A stretch of 64,000 nucleotides of DNA from Ampullaceana balthica (GCA_944989445.1 CALYLW010000138.1:1038921-1102920); one strand, 5' to 3'. Positions 48,709 to 60,089 are shown, counted from the stretch's first letter. Numbers and translations are program-made. The notes: generated by a model not told the origin, from the letters alone.

Positions 48709-48795
48709 TTTTATAAGAGGGTCTCTGGAAGTTTGACGGGGGGGGGGTAAAAATCGTCAAACATTTGTTGACATAATTAATGGACATAAATACAC
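48709..48795. mobile_element. Short G-run MITE relic
   Basis: It holds TTGACGGGGGGGGGT, a AAAAATCGTCAAAC block and ATTAATGGACATAAATA. It is a degenerate relative of the G-run family with altered ends. Confidence 0.4.
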
Positions 48796-48929
48796 TCATA
48801 CAATCTCATAAAGTTCATCCAAGTCATTAATTGTTTGTTAATTTTAAACAAAAGTTATATTTAAATAAATAATTCTTCAACAAAATATTTTTTTACATAA
48901 GTAAATTTGTATACTATGCATTTATGTAG

Positions 48930-49013
48930 CGTTTTCACTTGGGGGGTCCGTGGCGAAGATTTGCTTATAAAAGGGGTCCACGGGTAAAAAAAATGTTTGA
49001 GAACCACTGCTCT
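48930..49013. mobile_element. hAT terminus relic
   Basis: It holds GGGGGGTCCGTGG ... GGGGTCCACGGGTAAAAAAA followed by TTTGAGAACCACTG, the widespread hAT right-end type. A partner left end was not found nearby. Confidence 0.5.
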
Positions 49014-49019
49014 AGAGTT

Positions 49020-50009
49020 TAAATACCCCACACTGACATTAAAGTAGGTCCCAATTATATATGACTCTTGATTAAAATGAATTTCATAAAAAAATTAAAA
49101 TAGATTGTAAATGTCAAATGGGTGTTCATTTTGAAACATGTTTAGGTTAAATATCAGTGATTAGAAAAGTTGTTTTTCCAGTTATCCTTTACTATTGTTG
49201 AGGATTGGACGGTTAGTGCAACGAGGGGCGAGATAATATTTTCCCCAGCCCCTCCCACGAAATTAGCCTGAAGTTGAACTAAGAGGAAACCCTCCTTTAA
49301 ACACCAAGAAAACTACCGCCTAGGATTTAACGTTAATCTCCCAACTCACACACACCTTTCTAATCCCATTAAGATATGTGTGCGGGAATTTCCACTAACG
49401 GCTCTAGGTCTTCAACCGTAGCTAGCCTAAATTGGGGACACATTGATAAGGTTTGTTGTTACTAAAAACAGCTATATACTGCCATACCCTAATTATTGAT
49501 TCATCACAAACCCCAGTTTACACCTACAGCGACGTAACAAATGTGTTTGTATGGAGCCAACGATGCGATACAGGGACCACCTCTCTGCGCGTCACGTGAT
49601 CGCCTTTAGATTAGGTATTGATTACCTAGATCAGTAAGTCAGTGTATGTAACAATGTCATTCAGTTCCAAGACATGCGAGGAGCACGATTGTGTTAAAAC
49701 AACTTGACATTCAAAAGTTACCTTGTGGTTTTGGGATTAACAAGCGAGGACAGTGTGCTCACAGTGTTGGAGGATATTATAGGTGGAAAGTTCAATGTTC
49801 TTCTTGTAACCTTACGTTTGTATTTGAAATCTACATCAAGCTGTCAAATTGCAGCATGTATAAATACAAAAAGGTTCTTGCTATGTTTTATCATTTTTAA
49901 TGCAGTCATCTGTTTCGATGTTTGTGATTATGTGATTTTAAGGTTTAAACAAGTGGTAAACATTACAGACTTGATCTTGATTAACAATTACATTTTAAAA
50001 TCTATAACG
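49020..50009. other. No feature recognised
   Basis: Two overlapping open frames at 49691-50015 have no recognisable domain or splice context. The rest is unremarkable. Confidence 0.35.
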
Positions 50010-50017
50010 ATATAACC

Positions 50018-50196
50018 CAGGGCCGTCTTAACGCATAGGCCCGTTGGGCATTTGCCCGGGGGCCCACGAGCATAGGGACCCCATGGGAATATATTTATTT
50101 ATATATATTATGTATATTTATGTTTTATTCCTGCGGGGGAGGGGCCCAACACTATTTCTTTGCCCGGGGGCCCAAACTGGTGTAAAGACGGCTCTG
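50018..50196. mobile_element. hAT-like MITE with CAGGGCCGTCTTAA ends
   Basis: It is 179 bp: left CAGGGCCGTCTTAACGC and right complement CAGAGCCGTCTTTACACC. An exact 8-bp duplication ATATAACC flanks it (50010-50017 and 50197-50204). TTGCCCGGGGGCCCA occurs near both ends in inverted orientation. Confidence 0.92.
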
Positions 50197-50671
50197 ATAT
50201 AACCATATCTCACCCGCCCCGCCCACAGTATTTCTGTAACCTTAAATTGTCCTTAAATAATCATTTAATATAATTACTATTAAAACAATTTTTAAACTCA
50301 TCTTGAAGCAAATCTACACATACATAAAATGGAGAAAATGAAATGCGGTTTTAAATGAAACAATGTTTGTCATGAGATTATACTAGTGATGCCATAGCAG
50401 TGCATGTACCACAACTGTACATTGTACATATTAATCAACACTGTACTGTACACATTGACCATCTCTTTACTAAAACTGTACACTGTACATATTGACCATC
50501 TCTTTACTACAACTGTACACTGTACTTACTGGCCACCACTGTAATACTACAGTACATATAGACAACAAATGGATTACAACTGTTCCCATTAGCCACCATT
50601 GTAGTTTAAAGATTATGACAACAACGAATTGAACAATAAACTGAGTGGTTTCCTGTCTGTATCGTTGGCTC

Positions 50672-51225
50672 GAAGGTATGGGTGACCAACGAGTATGGTT
50701 AGCGCTATAGGTTGTATATGTTGACCCCAAGTGTATGGGTGACCAACGATTATGGTTAGCGCTATAGGTTGTATATGGTGTCCCCAAGTGTATGAGTGAC
50801 CAACGAGTATGGTTAGAGCTATAGTTAGTATATGGTGTCCCTAATTGTATGGGTGACCATCGAGTATGGTTAGCGCTATAGGTTGTATATGGTGTCCCCA
50901 AATGTATGGGTGACCAACGAGTATGGTTAGAGCTATAGTTAGTATATGGTGTCCCCAAGTGTATGGGTGACCAACGAGTATGGTTAGAGCTATAGTTAGT
51001 ATATGGTGTCCCCAAGTGTATGGGTGACCAACGAGTATGGTTAGAGCTATAGTTAGTATATGGTGTCCTTAAGTGTATGGGTGACCAACGAGTATGGTTA
51101 GCGCTATAGGTTGTATATGTTGACCCCAAGTGTATGGGTGATCAACGAGTATGGTTAGCGCTATAGTTAGTATATGGTGTACCCAAGTGTATGGGTGACC
51201 AATGCGTATGGCTATAGTGAGAGAG
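50672..51225 (-). repeat. 57-bp minisatellite, about 10 copies
   Basis: TATGGGTGACCAACGAGTAT recurs every 57 bp (near 50676, 50733, 50790, 50847, 50904, 50961, 51018, 51075, 51132 and 51189). Because 57 is a multiple of three, the minus strand keeps one open frame of 219 codons with a 19-residue period containing NHTRWSPIHLGTPYTNYS. No gene context supports translation. It lies about 0.2 kb upstream of a host exon. Confidence 0.9.
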
Positions 51226-51434
51226 TGACCATAGCGCTGAGAAGTGTCCACTTAAAGTGACCTGAAGAACTAGCAGGACATTCAAAAGCAAATCAACTTT
51301 CAGATGTTTTAGTAAAAACTAGCTATACAAATTTGTTTCGCTCACAATATTTTGAATTCCGGTGCGTTTAGATTACTAGGCTCCACTGTGTTAGTAAATA
51401 TTACTAAATAATGCTTTTAAAATATATCTTCAAG

Positions 51435-51587
51435 GATTCACTTGTGACCACCACTCCAGGGAGGTCTTGGTCTCTGCACACGTCATACCCATCTATAGGC
51501 GGTCGACATAGTGAGGTTCAGCCAGGGGCATCTGCCCGAAATTCATTGATAACACGCAGGACGTCAGATTCCATTATGGCTGTTGAG
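51435..51587 (+). CDS. Internal exon of the unrecognised gene
   Basis: The acceptor ATCTTCAAG precedes GAT and the donor is GAG before GTAACT. It has 51 codons, phase 0 at both ends: DSLVTTTPGRSWSLHTSYPS, then IGGRHSEVQPGASARNSLIT and RRTSDSIMAVE. Confidence 0.55.
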
Positions 51588-53812
51588 GTAACTACAGCTT
51601 AATACTTTTATCTTTGCATGTTCAAGTAGATATATGGCGGTAAACGTTTACCATTAGGTGATCATGTAAGTATATGGCGGTAAACATTTATCTTTAGATG
51701 TACATGTAGGTATGTGGCGGTAAACGTTTACCTTTAGATGTTCATGTATATATATGGCGGTAAACGTTTACCATTAGGTGTTCATGTAAGTATATGGCGG
51801 TAAACATTTATCTTTAGATGTACATGTAGATATATGGCGGTAAACGTTTACCATTAGGTGTTCATGTAGGTATATGGCGGTAAACGTTTATCTTTAGATG
51901 TTCAATTAGGTATATGGCTATGTGTTATCTTTACTTTTCTTTTAAGGTATTTGATTGTATACGTTTATCTAAAGTTGCTTTGGTAGGTAAAAGACTGTAG
52001 ACGTGAACCTATTGTTAAGTTAGAAATGTCGGAGAAAACAAAAAGCGTTAAATTCAAAGATGATTATAATTGTTATTTATTAGATATTTATTGTTGTCTA
52101 GTATAAAATAATTATAGCTCGAGACTTTTTCCGACACTCAACGGAAAAAAAGTTCGTTACTTAGTCGAAAATGCCACGCCTCCATTCAAAGAAAGAAAAT
52201 ATTCCCGGGGGTAACCGCTTCATATCAAACTTGCAGCAAAGTGTCTAGAGCTAGTCCTACTTATTAAGAAATTAACACACATTGGGATTACTCTGTGAAT
52301 AACTGTGAGCAAACGTTCACAATGAGGAACCAGCAAAGGTCCACTATGATATGTAGTGGCCAAGGAACGTATCAATACGTTTTGCCACCGGATGACGGTT
52401 ATCCAATTGATATTTACCACCCCTATTACAGAGTCATATGTCCCCGGGCGCAAAGGTACAGGTGTGGCAAAGTAATGCTTACGACGTTACATCATAAAAA
52501 GTGAACAAGGATATATATATTTTAATAGGTGGCGTAAATTTTATAGCTAATGCCAGGGCGCAGAATATCCTAGCCAAGTGTCTGCCCTTTAAAAATAAGG
52601 AACACTTTTGAAGGAAGCTATTCTATGTGCAGAAGGGAGGGTTCTTTAAATTTTTAATAAGAAATCCCGGGAGAGAGGGACTAATTGTTGTTATTAGGAA
52701 CACCGATGACTTAACTAAAAAGGATTTAAATATCTTATTTGAATTTTTTGTTCCAGTCTATTCATCGGAAGGAGCTTTTATCTCTCGACTTAAATAAAAA
52801 GTCCCTAGAGCACTCGATGCTGGCCTATTCAGAAAAAATGAAAGACATAGCCTATAAAAAGTATAAACAGAGCCCCGAACAAGGCCATGAGTCTCCTACC
52901 TATTATGATGAGTCACCAAGGAACAGTCGAAAGTTATCAGTAGGTTCCGTCTGGAACGAGTCAACACCAAGAAATGGTGCTCTTCCTCGTTTACACAAGT
53001 CGAACGATGAAAGCGTTGTAAAAACTAATGACACTCTGTCCAAAAATAATCATTGGAACGCAAAAAATGATAAGGTAAGTGAGGACACAGGGATTGGAAA
53101 CTCCAAATCAATTACCGAAAAGAACTCAAGCATGACAGGTTCCCTAAACCAGGGTCGCCGAAGACGTGTCGGCGTGTACCAGAATCCAGATCCATATACT
53201 ATTTTAGAGATGTCAGATTTGTCTGGTAACTCTGTCAAAGATAAGGTGGCATGTGAAGGACAAGCTCCTGGTGCTACAATCAACTCCCATAAAATACAAG
53301 AAATTGTGTCTATTGAGACCTACCCAGAATATAACGCAAGTAAAAGCTCCAAAAAGAGGTATTTAAATGTTGACGATGATGAATGTAGTTTTGAGACGTT
53401 CATTAAACCCGGTTACTGGGGCTACAAGACGCTGTACACTCCCAGGCGAGCTTCTCCTGTGGCTACAATCCGTCCGCCAAAAGTTCATCACTCTCCACGT
53501 CCCCGAAAACCAGTTTACCAACCAAATCCACCAAAAGCTTGTCATCAGGTTTTTCAATATTCATCTGCCGTGGAAAACGCTATTTTAGGCCTACGAGAGG
53601 CAACGTTCCTGATAGACAGTAAGAACAACATATACCGAAGCAAAGCTAAGCTCGAATCAATTGATATAGATGAGCTGCGACTGGCGCAGTCGTTAAGAAC
53701 AATACGCGAATTGCCTGAATCTGAAATGGAATCAGATGACATTCAACAGGAACAAACCACTGGTGACACTACGAAGGATACATTTACAAACCAAATCATC
53801 GCAACAATTTAA
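51435..53812 (+). CDS. 3' part of an unrecognised host gene
   Basis: Two plus-strand exons in matching phase 0 are seen: 51435-51587 and 52757-53812, the latter ending in TAA. Together they encode about 402 residues of a polar, Ser/Lys/Arg-rich protein with no signal peptide, membrane segment or domain I recognise. The upstream exons are not visible. The intron carries a 40-bp minisatellite. A long frame with low-complexity but non-repetitive composition, canonical splice sites and surrounding non-repeat sequence argue for a genuine host gene. Confidence 0.6.
51629..51915 (+). repeat. 40-bp minisatellite, about 7 copies, in an intron
   Basis: Each unit contains TATGGCGGTAAACGTTTACC or the variant TATGGCGGTAAACATTTATC, plus TTAGATGTACATGTAG-like sequence. 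GGTAAACGTTTACC is itself a perfect 14-bp palindrome. Unit types with GTTTACC and with ATTTATC tend to alternate. Confidence 0.9.
51930..52756. other. Intron sequence
   Basis: No supported exon was found. The open frame at 52295-52504 (TYQYVLPPDDGYPIDIYHPY) looks protein-like but lacks a pyrimidine tract and a good acceptor, so it is not called. Confidence 0.35.
52757..53812 (+). CDS. Terminal exon of the unrecognised gene
   Basis: A pyrimidine-rich acceptor (TTTTTTGTTCCAG) precedes TCT. It has 351 codons to TAA. Visible motifs: SIHRKELLSLDLNKKSLEHS at the start, a basic GRRRRVGVYQNPDPYTILEM, CSFETFIKPGYWGYKTLYTP, a Pro-rich HHSPRPRKPVYQPNPPKACH, and an acidic C-terminus. The YWGY...TP and PRPRKP motifs give no family I can name. 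Confidence 0.65.
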   Translation, partial: SIHRKELLSLDLNKKSLEHSMLAYSEKMKDIAYKKYKQSPEQGHESPTYYDESPRNSRKLSVGSVWNESTPRNGALPRLHKSNDESVVKTNDTLSKNNHWNAKNDKVSEDTGIGNSKSITEKNSSMTGSLNQGRRRRVGVYQNPDPYTILEMSDLSGNSVKDKVACEGQAPGATINSHKIQEIVSIETYPEYNASKSSKKRYLNVDDDECSFETFIKPGYWGYKTLYTPRRASPVATIRPPKVHHSPRPRKPVYQPNPPKACHQVFQYSSAVENAILGLREATFLIDSKNNIYRSKAKLESIDIDELRLAQSLRTIRELPESEMESDDIQQEQTTGDTTKDTFTNQIIATI

Positions 53813-55790
53813 AACATTTTTTAAAAAGATTTGTAAATTCAGCTAAATATAATCAGTTAATACATTTCTTAAACCAGTAGTGTTAAAATATACAATAACA
53901 CTGTTAAATCAGCGTACTTTTTAACAAAGGTTAATGGATTTATTTCAGTTTACTCATTTATTATAATACAAAATCTGAAATAATTTTTTACTTTATAGTA
54001 GGTATCCGCAAAACGCTTAGATTTTAAAGAGAAAGATTTGGGGGGGGGGAACTTACCGTTAAATACTTTGTAGTATTGAATTATATAATATTCCCTAAAA
54101 TGAAATAACCACATGTGTAATTATGTTACAAAAGTTCGGTGGCATCAGGATATTGACGAGGAAAATCTGCACCCAGAGTGAAGCATTTCCGAATAATATA
54201 TCATAAAATACAATATAGCAAATCACTTGGTACTCACTTCAAACAGAAGAAGCCGGGACCGGTACTAGAGTGGGAAACCAAAGTTTTGGTAATGGTCTGC
54301 CACGGGAGCTCATTGATAACTCAAAAACCAGACATGCATTTAGGCGCATTATAATCCTCCCTTCACCGTTTGCTACAATATTGAATAACTGTGGAAACAA
54401 ATGATTGTCAATATGACCAGAAATAAAACTAATTACCAGATGGCAAAGCTAAAGCAAGGTTGGATGTGGAAACGATGTAAAGGCATCTCGACAATTTTTC
54501 ATTTATGGCGAGTTGATTTCCTCATAATCTGAACTGTCAAGAAAATGTCCTTGTGGCTTTTTGCCTTTTGCTGTTAGCAACGACAGGTTCATGGGAACCT
54601 ATCCGACTAGTAATTCATAGCATGACCAAGAACTAGAACATTTCAGAGAGACTTCGACGATTTGCCAGACGGGCAAAGATGGGAAATGGCTTCCAATTGC
54701 TCACGGTATATTGATTTTTAATCATTTGTAGGGTGAATTCATTTCGGCTCCGGATGAAGACAATATTTTTTTAAAGAAAAGGTAAGATATGGTAATATTG
54801 TTACCATATATGAAGAGGGCTTGCGCGCAATTTCAATAACAAAAACATATCGCGTGCTAACTTTTCAATATCGAAATTTCATTGCGAAAGAAATTCATCT
54901 GTTTTACGTCCTCCTTCCAGTGTGTGAAAATGACCATTCTAAAATGAAAAGGTGCTCATTGTTTTGATTGGAGTAAACCTTCGTTATTTTCTTTCATCAA
55001 GTTTTACGTTGTGAAATTAATTTTTTTAAATATTGTTTAAGTCATTTATAATGATAATCATGTATATTGTATGTATATTATTTTCATAATGTATGTAAAT
55101 TAATTATAATTATATATAATGAATAATTATGATCATACGTCTAGATTTTTAAAAATCCATCCTAACCCCTAAGCCTGAAGAAATGGTCTTTCTACCCATT
55201 GTTAAAAACGTTTGTTTACCAATTTCAATATTTTTTTTAAAAAATAATTTAAAAATAATATTGTATTTTTGTGGGCTCATCATAAGACAAACATGCCAAC
55301 GAGCTACCATTTAAAAAAAATTAAAATTGTTCGGAGTGTCGATCTATGGCGGGTTTTTAAAAAAATTAATATTTTTTTAAAAATTTATTTTGTTTTGTCT
55401 ATTAAACAGCCTCCTTGAACTTAATCTGAATAAATTGAATTAATACAACTTAGCTCACATTTTTTAAAATGTAGAAAGCGATGTCGATTAATATTTTTAA
55501 TATTATACAAGTTTGAGGCTTTACCCCATCAAGTTTAAAAAAAATATTCTATTATTATTCTTGATTAAATTCTTATTAACCTTTTGGACGGACCAGATAT
55601 TTTAAAGGATCATGATCGTTTTTTCCCACCTCAACACACCCTTAATTTTTACCCATTTTCACAACAAATAAAATTAAAATAAAAAATGGCCTAGTAAAAA
55701 GAATGTATTCAATTTTTAAATACAAAACTATTGATTGAGGACATGTATCTTTTAAACTTATTAGCATTCAGCTTTATTGAACACTAGTTC
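53813..55790. other. No gene recognised, AT-rich
   Basis: About 2 kb downstream of the terminal exon. There are A/T-rich runs and one G-run near 54040. I see no element ends or coding segments. Confidence 0.45.
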
Positions 55791-55795
55791 CAGAG

Positions 55796-55930
55796 AGATA
55801 GAGAGAAATAGTGAGAGAGAGAAAGAGTGAGAAAGAGAAAGAGTGAGAGAGGGAGTGAGAGAGAGAGAAAGTGAGAGAGGGAATGGAGAGAGAGAGGGTG
55901 AGAGAGGGGTGAGAGAGAGTGGAAGAGGGA
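55796..55930 (+). repeat. Degenerate GA-rich microsatellite
   Basis: Imperfect (GAGA)n with interspersed GTGAGAGAG and GAAAGAG blocks. It is purely low complexity. Confidence 0.9.
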
Positions 55931-56469
55931 GGAGTAGTGATAATTATAAATACTATAATTATTTTTACCAGATCAATATTAGATCATTTTATGTAACTAT
56001 AAATTTGGAGAGTCCACGAATGGAGGTTAAGCCTATATCAGGAATAAAACTGAATACAAACGACTGATTGTTTGGATTAAAAAGCAATTTTTGCTCTATT
56101 TCTGTTGAACCTGATAGTCTAAAATCAACACAATATCAACTCTGTCTGTTTGGATTTCTACAGGAGGGTGCAATCATGTTAATCTTTAAATCTGCCTGAA
56201 ATACCCTACAAAGACTGGGATTTACTGGTTGATAATAAAAATTATAGAGACGCTTTTCAAGTTGTATAGCGACCGCAATGTAAACAGTTTAATAAAACCT
56301 TGCATTGGCCAAGTTCGTAAAATGTAGGCCTAGACTTTTTTAAACAATTATAATCACCACATTCTTATTCAAAAGAAAAAGTTACTACATTTGAAAAGCT
56401 GAATAATTTTTTAAACAATTCTAAGGAAAGTGAAACAAGGTCATACTTTGTACGCTTTTGCGGAGTATA

Positions 56470-56687
56470 TTATCTTATCTTATACAGACGCTCCTTCTAT
56501 ACAGAAGATAATTGGGTCCACGCATTGCCCAGCCGCCTAACTAGTGCTAGGGTACCCATTCGGAGCAGGGTGACTCGGGGACGCCCTAGGCCCCGGAAAC
56601 AGATCCTTCCCTTCACATGGATTCGAACCCATGACCATCGGTACGCCAGTCGAGCGCGCTGCCACTCGACCACCGCGTCCCCTAAAA
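56470..56687 (-). repeat. tRNA-derived SINE
   Basis: On the minus strand the head reads GGGGACGCGGTGGTCGAGTG, with A box TGGTCGAGTGG (56662-56672) and a perfect B box GGTTCGAATCC (56619-56629) spaced as in tRNA genes. It lacks the 3' acceptor arm and continues into a conserved-looking body (GGGGCCTAGGGCGTCCCC, GAATGGGTACCCTAGCAC), so it is a SINE and not a tRNA gene. The 3' limit is approximate. Confidence 0.75.
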
Positions 56688-56889
56688 AAACACAAACATA
56701 AGTGGAATTTATGAAAAATAAGTTATTTACATTTACACTGTACTGTTAAAGTGGAATAATTTGGATCCAACCGCTTCAAATGTTTGAGTAATGAGTAAGT
56801 TAATTATATCGAGTTTTTGCTCTGGAAATTTTATCAGTATTTGTGACTGCTCATTTTATACATTTTTTTAAAAATATCTCTGGAATATT

Positions 56890-57375
56890 CTAGACAAAAT
56901 GGCCCCGACATAACGGCCCCGGTCAAAACGGCCCTTGTCAAAACGGCCCAGACAAATTGTTTACATTTTTAAACAAAATATTTACATTTTTTGCATTTTA
57001 AACTTTGTTCAACTTTTTCACCTTTTAATTTGGGGGGGGTCCAAGATTTGTGACAGGGGGGAATTAAAAGTGGTTAAAAATAGTGTGACGTACTTTATGG
57101 ACGGCCCCTTTTAAAAAAGTGGTCTAATTGTAAAATTATTTCTTATGATGCTATCATATTATTTCTTCTCAACAAATAATTGTGACTTGCTACCACATAG
57201 AGTAACTGTTATTAAATTGTTTCTTGGGAACTGAAACTGAATCGTGAGTAAAAAATAATATAAAATTTGAGTATATTTTTTAATTCCATTAACATCTATT
57301 AGTACAGGGCCGATTTGTCTTGGGCCGTTTATAACAGGGCCGTTTTGACAGGGGCCTTTTTGTCGGTGAACTAAA
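56890..57375. mobile_element. MITE with CAAAACGGCCC ends, copy 2
   Basis: The left end holds four successive AAAACGGCCC-type motifs (GTCAAAACGGCCCTTGTC) and the right end four complementary GGGCCGTTTTGACAG-type motifs. The interior is collinear with 43025-43372 once the nested G-run MITE is removed. Confidence 0.7.
57020..57113. mobile_element. G-run MITE nested in the CAAAACGGCCC MITE
   Basis: It holds TTGGGGGGGGTCCAAGATTT and TAGTGTGACGTACTTTATGG, ending GGACGGCCCC. TTTTAA flanks both sides. The homologous position in the 43025 copy is uninterrupted. Confidence 0.65.
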
Positions 57376-57494
57376 CAGAGCATTGAAACTCTAATTGAGC
57401 ATGTGATCATATCAGTGGAACAAAGTGTTTACAATATTTTTTTAAACGAGGAAAAGTTTCATAACATTACCAACGTGTATTATTTTAGCAATTT

Positions 57495-57745
57495 AATTTA
57501 AAGCTTTAAAAAGCCCCACCAGAGATCGCTCTTGCTTGGTCGCGGCAATGAACTGGTAAACTTTTCTGGCCGTGCTTCCAGATGCCCAGCCCTGAAGACA
57601 TTTCTCTCGGAAATGGTCTTTAAGCCAGGATCTGACCCCCAGCAGGGTCATCGGCGGTCGGGTTGGGGCTGGGCTGACTCATCTCTGGCCCAGTCCGAAT
57701 GCGGCACGCCGCTGTGTCCAGTGGTATACTGAAGGACACATTTAC
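57495..57745. other. GC-richer stretch, no gene recognised
   Basis: It contains GGCCGTGCTTCCAGATGCCC and a GGTCGGGTTGGGGCTGGGCT segment. The short open frame at 57532-57732 has no recognised domain. Its composition differs from neighbours, so it may be an unidentified repeat. Confidence 0.35.
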
Positions 57746-57770
57746 TTGTACTTTAGTTTTAAACATAATG

Positions 57771-57902
57771 TATGGCTCTCACAGAATTACTTTTCAAAAT
57801 ATCTGGTGTTTATGGCTCTCACAGAATTACTTTTCAAAATATGTGGTGTTTATGGCTCTCACAGAATTACTTTTCAAAATATGTGGTGTTTATGGCTCTC
57901 TC
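57771..57902 (+). repeat. 40-bp tandem repeat, 3.3 copies
   Basis: TATGGCTCTCACAGAATTAC starts at 57771, 57811 and 57851, with a partial fourth at 57891. The units are nearly identical, so this is a recent expansion. Confidence 0.95.
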
Positions 57903-58289
57903 GTGCAATAAGTTTCCCAACCCCTGTAATAAATATTGCATTTATCAACGTCCCAACATCCCCTTCCACACACACAATTTCTCTGGAGACATAACTTGTT
58001 CACCGGAGTTCAGACTGTCACGAATGAAGCTCGCCGCGTGACAGCCTTCTTATCCCACTCAGCTAAAGAAATATACAAAAAATATATGGAGATTCGATAC
58101 TGTAAAGGGTAAGGGGTGGTTTTGACAAGAATGATGAATCAGTTTGAAATACATTTTATGGAGGATGTTTGATCCGAGTACAACAAGCTAAATATACACG
58201 TTAAATAATCCATGAAGGCAATTAAGCCTTGTAACATCAAGATACAGAAATCAGATATAAACTGCTGATTCCTTCCAAAGACGTTCAGT

Positions 58290-59850
58290 TACTGCCGTGA
58301 TTCCCAAAGTGGGCGCTACCGCCCCCTTGCGGGCGCTGAAGCGATCCAGGGGGGCGGTGAAGGCCACGGGTCATTTTTGGGGGGCGGTGGATGACTGTAA
58401 GGGGGCGGTGAAAGGATTGAAATAATCAACATTAAAAACAGTTTTTAAAAACTAGTCTTTTATTAAAAATGCAATAATTTTCTACTTTTTAGTCTACGCA
58501 TTTTACAGTAAGTGCAAAGCCAGCTTACCTTTTGACTATAAATCCCTTATATATATATGAGACATAACTAAAAGTAGTGATTATGTTTGAACGCGACATT
58601 TACAGACTGAAACACAATTATCTCCCCTGGTTTTAAAACTGGTCGCAGGGTCGGTAGGGGGTGTGAACAGTGACGGTCGGCGTCAACGCGTGAACTAGGC
58701 ACGTGAAAAAATTATAAACAAATAGTGGGACGGTTCCGATTAAACTTACAAAGCAAGTTAATATAAGACAAGTAATAAAAACAATAGAAGATTTAGAAAA
58801 AAATCATTTATATATTCCGTTCATAAGGTTTATTTTTTCTTAAAAAAACGTTTAGGACGTTGGTTTGGTTACTGCATACTTCCTCACTTGCATTTACTTT
58901 TTTTATATGTGCAATTGCGCGATTCCAGACTGCAAGAACATTTCAAATAATTGTAAGGGGGATAAAAAAAAATGACGATTTATCTAATTTTCAAACACTA
59001 AAATACAAATTTATCAAACAACTGACTTTAACAAAACTCTTTTCAACAGCAACCACACAAGATAGCAAATGCTTACTAGTTCCTTACAATATTGCGTTTA
59101 AATTATTGATTGACAAATCGGGTAAACCTAATACTATTGGTGAAGAACAAATTATACCGGCTATAAGTAAATTAATACGGACTGTAATACATAAGCATCT
59201 GATATTATCAACACACAAAATACTCGTTTAGCAATAATACAGTGCAAATAAGAATTGGTGAAAAGGCTCCAGGTGTTCAAGATTCATTGTGTGGCTATTT
59301 AAAAACATCTCTGTTTTCTATTCAACTTGATGAGTCAACTTTGCCAGATAATGAAGATTTACTTTTGTCATACCTGCGGTTCACAAAGGAACAAATTTTA
59401 CAAAAAAATATTATTTGATAATATTTGCAAACTGATTCCAAAAAGTAAAATACAAATGATGAATTGAAATTTAAATTCAAAAACGGCTACGAACAATTCT
59501 GGCTGGAAAAGGAAATCCTGAAGTTTGGGCTGTAATTTAAAATTTCTTAATTACATTTCCTTCATCACATTTAGTGGGAAGTAGATTCAGTGCGGTAACT
59601 AATTTATTAACCAACCAACAAACAAACAAAGTAACAAACAAACATAAAACAACAAAGTGCAAATAGTCAATCGCGGTTACTTAAAATTGCTGCTGACGAA
59701 AATAGAGCCGATGATTACTAAATTGGTAGCAACATACCAGGTTTATCTTCTCATTTATATAATTCCGAATGTTTAGTGTTTTTAAATATTTTTTTAAAAT
59801 TATATATTTATTATTTTTAAATATTTTTTAAAAAACTATGCTTGAATTGT
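58290..59850 (+). mobile_element. Decayed ZBED5-like hAT with a satellite unit inside
   Basis: The left end is GTGATTCCCAAAGTGGGCGC, the widespread hAT start of this lineage, followed by CGCCCCCTTGCGGGCGCT. Transposase remains at 58940-59440 and near 59690. A single diverged unit of the array family (about 58440-58800) interrupts the 5' region. The right end was not found. Confidence 0.7.
58940..59431 (+). pseudogene. ZBED5/SCAND3-like hAT transposase fragment
   Basis: The reading is LVPYNIAFKLLIDKSGKPNT, IGEEQIIPAISKLIRTVIHK, a frameshift near 59228, NNTVQIRIGEKA, then DSLCGYLKTSLFSIQLDEST, LPDNEDLLLSYLRFTKEQIL. The GKPHTIGEEL..PA and FS-QLDEST-LP-NE-LLL-YVRF patterns are characteristic of this lineage, and DEST carries the first catalytic Asp. 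It is then lost except for KIEPMITKLVATYQ near 59700. Confidence 0.85.
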
Positions 59851-60089
59851 TGAATCAAGTTACTGGTTATGATTCGCATGAATGCATTCAAATTGCAGGC
59901 AGTCAGCATCGATCTGTTCTTAGACTTCTGTAATTTCATACAAGAAAACGCTTGCTTAAAGATGTATTGTATCTGGACCCAAATAGTAAAAAAAAGTGTG
60001 GCATTTAGTTTCTTGAAGCGTGAAAACGCCACACCTAGCAAAAGCCACACAAAAAACTATAGCAGATTAACTAACTTTAACTACTCTTT

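Noticed and set aside
50470..51129. 219-codon minus-strand frame as a real protein gene
   Set aside because: The period of 57 bp explains the open frame. There is no splice, start or homology support, so it was kept as a repeat and raised only as a question.
52295..52504. Middle exon of the 51-54 kb gene
   Set aside because: The reading looks protein-like, but there is no convincing acceptor, and the flanking exons already join in phase 0.
56610..56687. tRNA gene
   Set aside because: A and B boxes are good but there is no matching 3' acceptor strand after the T arm, and the sequence continues into a SINE body.
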